Shown one piece after another: positions 61,980 to 64,000 of a stretch of DNA of 64,000 bases. The first letter of the stretch is position 1. Each line of letters opens with the position of its first letter. The position numbers and the translations under genes were made by a program. The stretch comes from Flavobacterium pokkalii (GTDB lineage Bacteria > Bacteroidota > Bacteroidia > Flavobacteriales > Flavobacteriaceae). The stretch is from positions 24,730 to 88,729 of the forward strand of contig NZ_NASZ01000018.1 in NCBI RefSeq assembly GCF_014596575.1, given 5' to 3'. The notes under the pieces are model-generated. The model saw nothing but the letters and a program-made list of their open reading frames with translations. It did not search any database and was not told where the DNA came from.

Positions 61980-64000
61980 TTATTTAGCAATGTACAACCA
62001 ACCTTGAGAGTCGATATTTCCATCTCCCCCTAAATCAATTTGGTAAAAATAAGTTCCAACTGGCACAAACTGATTGTTTCGTTGGTTTCTTCCATCCCAT
62101 TGATTTTGGTAATTATTCGAAGAAAATACCTGAACTCCTTTAGTATTAAAGACCCTAACAACTGTATTTGGATATTCCTCTATATTTTGGATTACCCAAT
62201 AATCATTAGTTCCATCACCATTTGGTGTAATTGCCTGAGGTACTTGTAATGAAGAATCAAGAATTTCAAACGTAAAAGTAGTACTTACACTTCCTCCTGA
62301 ATTAGTAGCTGTAATAACATAATCTGCTTCTGGTGTAATATACTTAGGTTTACCACTTATTTCACCTGTATTTATATTCAAATTTAGACCTGGAGGCAAA
62401 CTTGGTGTTACAGAATAACTTACTACCGCACCTCCAGCTACTGTAGGGAAAAAAGCCATAACAACTTTATCCTTTTTAAAAGTAATTGAATCTGAATAAT
62501 ATAAACCTACAGGAGGAATATCGTTAACAGTAATGGATACATATGTAACAATACTAGCTGATAATAAAGTCGCTGTAACGGTATAATCAGTCGCAGCTGT
62601 AACTGTAGTTGGTGTTCCAGATATAATTCCTGTTGTTGTGTCTAAACTCAATCCTGCTGGTAAAGCTGGACTTACACTATAACTTACCACTGTTCCACCG
62701 CTTACTATTGGGATTAAGGCTGTAATAGCTGTCCCTTTTGTAAATACATTTGGTGTCGTATAACTTAAGTTAGTTGGTGCTACATCATTTACTGCAATAG
62801 ATACTGTGAAATTGGTACTTCCACCTGTATTGGTTGCAGTAACTACATAATTCGCTGTTGCTGCAATCGCTGTTGGCGTTCCAGAAATTACCCCCGTTGT
62901 AGTATTCAAACTCAAACCTGACGGTAAAGCTGGATTTACGCTATAGCTTACCACTGCTCCTCCACTTACTGTTGGAGTCAAGGCTGTAATAGCTGTTCCT
63001 TTTGTAAATACATTTGGTGTCGTATAACTTAAGTTAGTTGGTGCTACATCATTTACTGCAATGGATACTGTAGCTGTTGTACTTCCAGCTGTATTGGTTG
63101 CAGTAACTACATAATTCGCTGCAGCTGCAATCGCTGTTGGCGTTCCTGAAATTACCCCTGTTGTAGTATTCAAACTCAATCCTGCCGGTAAAGCTGGATT
63201 TACACTATAACTTACCACTGCTCCTCCACTTACTGTTGGGATTAAGGCTGTGATAGCTGTTCCTTTTGTAAACACGTTTGGAGTTGAATAACTCAATGCA
63301 CTTGGTGCAATATCATTTATAGTAATAGATACCGTAGCTGTTGTACTTCCACCTGTATTGGTTGCAGTAACTGTATAATTCGCTGCTGCTGCAATCGCTG
63401 TTGGCGTTCCTGAAATTACCCCTGTTGTAGTATTCAAACTCAATCCTGCTGGTAAAGCTGGACTTACGCTATAAGTTACCACTGTTCCACCGCTTACTGT
63501 TGGGATTAAAGCTGTAATAGCTGTTCCTTTAGTAAATACATTTGGTGTCGTATAACTTAAGTTAGTTGGGGCTACATCGTTTACTGCAATAGATACTGTA
63601 AAATTGGTACTTCCTCCAGTATTGGTTGCAGTAACTACATAATTCGCTGCAGCTGCAATCGCTGTTGGCGTTCCTGAAATTACCCCTGTTGTAGTATTCA
63701 AACTCAAACCTGACGGTAAAGCTGGATTTACGCTATAGCTTACCACTGCTCCTCCACTTACTGTTGGGTTCAAGGCTGTTATAGCTGTTCCTTTTGTAAA
63801 CACGTTTGGAGTCGTATAACTTAAGTTAGTTGGTGCTACATCATTTACTGCAATAGATACTGTAAAATTGGTACTTCCACCTGTATTGGTTGCTGTAACT
63901 ATATAATTCGCAGCAGTTGAAATCGCTGTTGGCGTTCCTGAAATTACCCCTGTTGTAGTATTCAAACTCAATCCTGCCGGTAAAGCAGGATTTACGCTAT
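61980..64000 (-). CDS. Large repetitive Ig-like surface protein with type IX secretion C-terminal domain (partial)
   Basis: The 5' end lies beyond the window; the visible 673 residues are the C-terminal part. Tandem repeats of 88 aa (264 bp) read VSIAVNDVAPTNLSYTTPNV, then GTAITAL, SGGAVVSYSVNPALP and GLSLNTTTGVISGTP, a putative Ig (He_PIG) fold. About six are visible and most differ by only a few residues. The C-terminus QAITPNGDGTNDYWVIQNIEEYPNTVVRVFNTKGVQVFSS is the CHU_C/type B sorting domain. The protein is a type IX exported adhesin, possibly gliding-related. It is paired with the PorP/SprF gene. Confidence 0.92.
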   Translation of the reverse strand, partial: SVNPALPAGLSLNTTTGVISGTPTAISTAANYIVTATNTGGSTNFTVSIAVNDVAPTNLSYTTPNVFTKGTAITALNPTVSGGAVVSYSVNPALPSGLSLNTTTGVISGTPTAIAAAANYVVTATNTGGSTNFTVSIAVNDVAPTNLSYTTPNVFTKGTAITALIPTVSGGTVVTYSVSPALPAGLSLNTTTGVISGTPTAIAAAANYTVTATNTGGSTTATVSITINDIAPSALSYSTPNVFTKGTAITALIPTVSGGAVVSYSVNPALPAGLSLNTTTGVISGTPTAIAAAANYVVTATNTAGSTTATVSIAVNDVAPTNLSYTTPNVFTKGTAITALTPTVSGGAVVSYSVNPALPSGLSLNTTTGVISGTPTAIAATANYVVTATNTGGSTNFTVSIAVNDVAPTNLSYTTPNVFTKGTAITALIPIVSGGTVVSYSVSPALPAGLSLDTTTGIISGTPTTVTAATDYTVTATLLSASIVTYVSITVNDIPPVGLYYSDSITFKKDKVVMAFFPTVAGGAVVSYSVTPSLPPGLNLNINTGEISGKPKYITPEADYVITATNSGGSVSTTFTFEILDSSLQVPQAITPNGDGTNDYWVIQNIEEYPNTVVRVFNTKGVQVFSSNNYQNQWDGRNQRNNQFVPVGTYFYQIDLGGDGNIDSQGWLYIAK
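62530..64000 (-). repeat. 264-bp tandem coding repeats
   Basis: About six nearly identical 264-bp units; for example, the same segment recurs at 62951 and 63215. High DNA identity suggests recent duplication or gene conversion and a risk of assembly collapse. Confidence 0.8.

Overview
The window reads as a low-GC Bacteroidota chromosome, most likely Flavobacterium or a close relative. The evidence is TAnnTTTG-type promoter elements, SusC/SusD and FecR/ECF-sigma pairs, RteC, DUF4249, PorP/SprF with a type IX secretion C-terminal domain, and the order peroxiredoxin - thioredoxin - tpx - dgkA - ftsK - lolA - permease - ribB. All assignments are by eye, from motifs and family knowledge; no database search was run.

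Layout. (1) 1-8700 is core chromosome: the end of a GH3 gene, redox genes (AhpC-type peroxiredoxin, thioredoxin, Tpx), then DgkA, FtsK, LolA, an LptF/G permease and RibB with a degenerate GTP cyclohydrolase II domain. (2) 8793-8880 is tRNA-Ser(UGA). Its last 17 coding bases (8862-8878) recur at 55766-55782, which defines a genomic island of about 46.9 kb with a tyrosine integrase at its left end. A 19-bp repeat sits just inside both ends and may be an integrase arm site. (3) Past the right att site come the probable original tRNA terminator, a second integrase broken by one base, an IS982-type insertion sequence, a truncated fructose-6-phosphate-aldolase-like gene, a sodium/sugar symporter, and a PorP/SprF plus Ig-repeat type IX cargo pair that runs off the right edge.

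Inside the island: 10428-28777 is a complete polysaccharide utilisation locus (ECF sigma, FecR, SusC, SusD, GH42, GH28, two-domain esterase, GH78, GH43, SGNH acetylesterase), which fits rhamnogalacturonan-I or similar pectic side chains. 29012-31531 is an azoreductase / quinone-oxidoreductase / AraC group. 31707-41000 holds a LytS/LytTR two-component system, a metallo-hydrolase / SDR / siderophore-interacting-protein / alpha-beta-hydrolase operon, and a TonB receptor with a DUF4249 lipoprotein. Three promoters here carry the same 21-bp-spaced direct repeat, which looks like one LytTR regulon. 41160-43914 is the mobility and regulation module (RteC, HTH, wHTH, AAA ATPase); no relaxase or transfer genes are present.

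43983-51353 is an accessory hot spot and the best place for something new. It has an operon of an NdpA-like nucleoid protein with a two-TM membrane protein and two unknown proteins (one HEPN-like), an AlbA_2/Schlafen-like protein, a 94-aa protein joining a Cas9-like RuvC-I motif to a membrane hairpin, and a UPF0489 protein. 51354-52690 has no gene but is packed with long imperfect inverted repeats, possibly a large structured RNA or a transfer or replication origin. 52791-55526 carries a DUF6943-like gene, small ORFs and a minus-strand cassette of two tiny membrane proteins, a DUF5675 protein and an unknown 252-aa protein.
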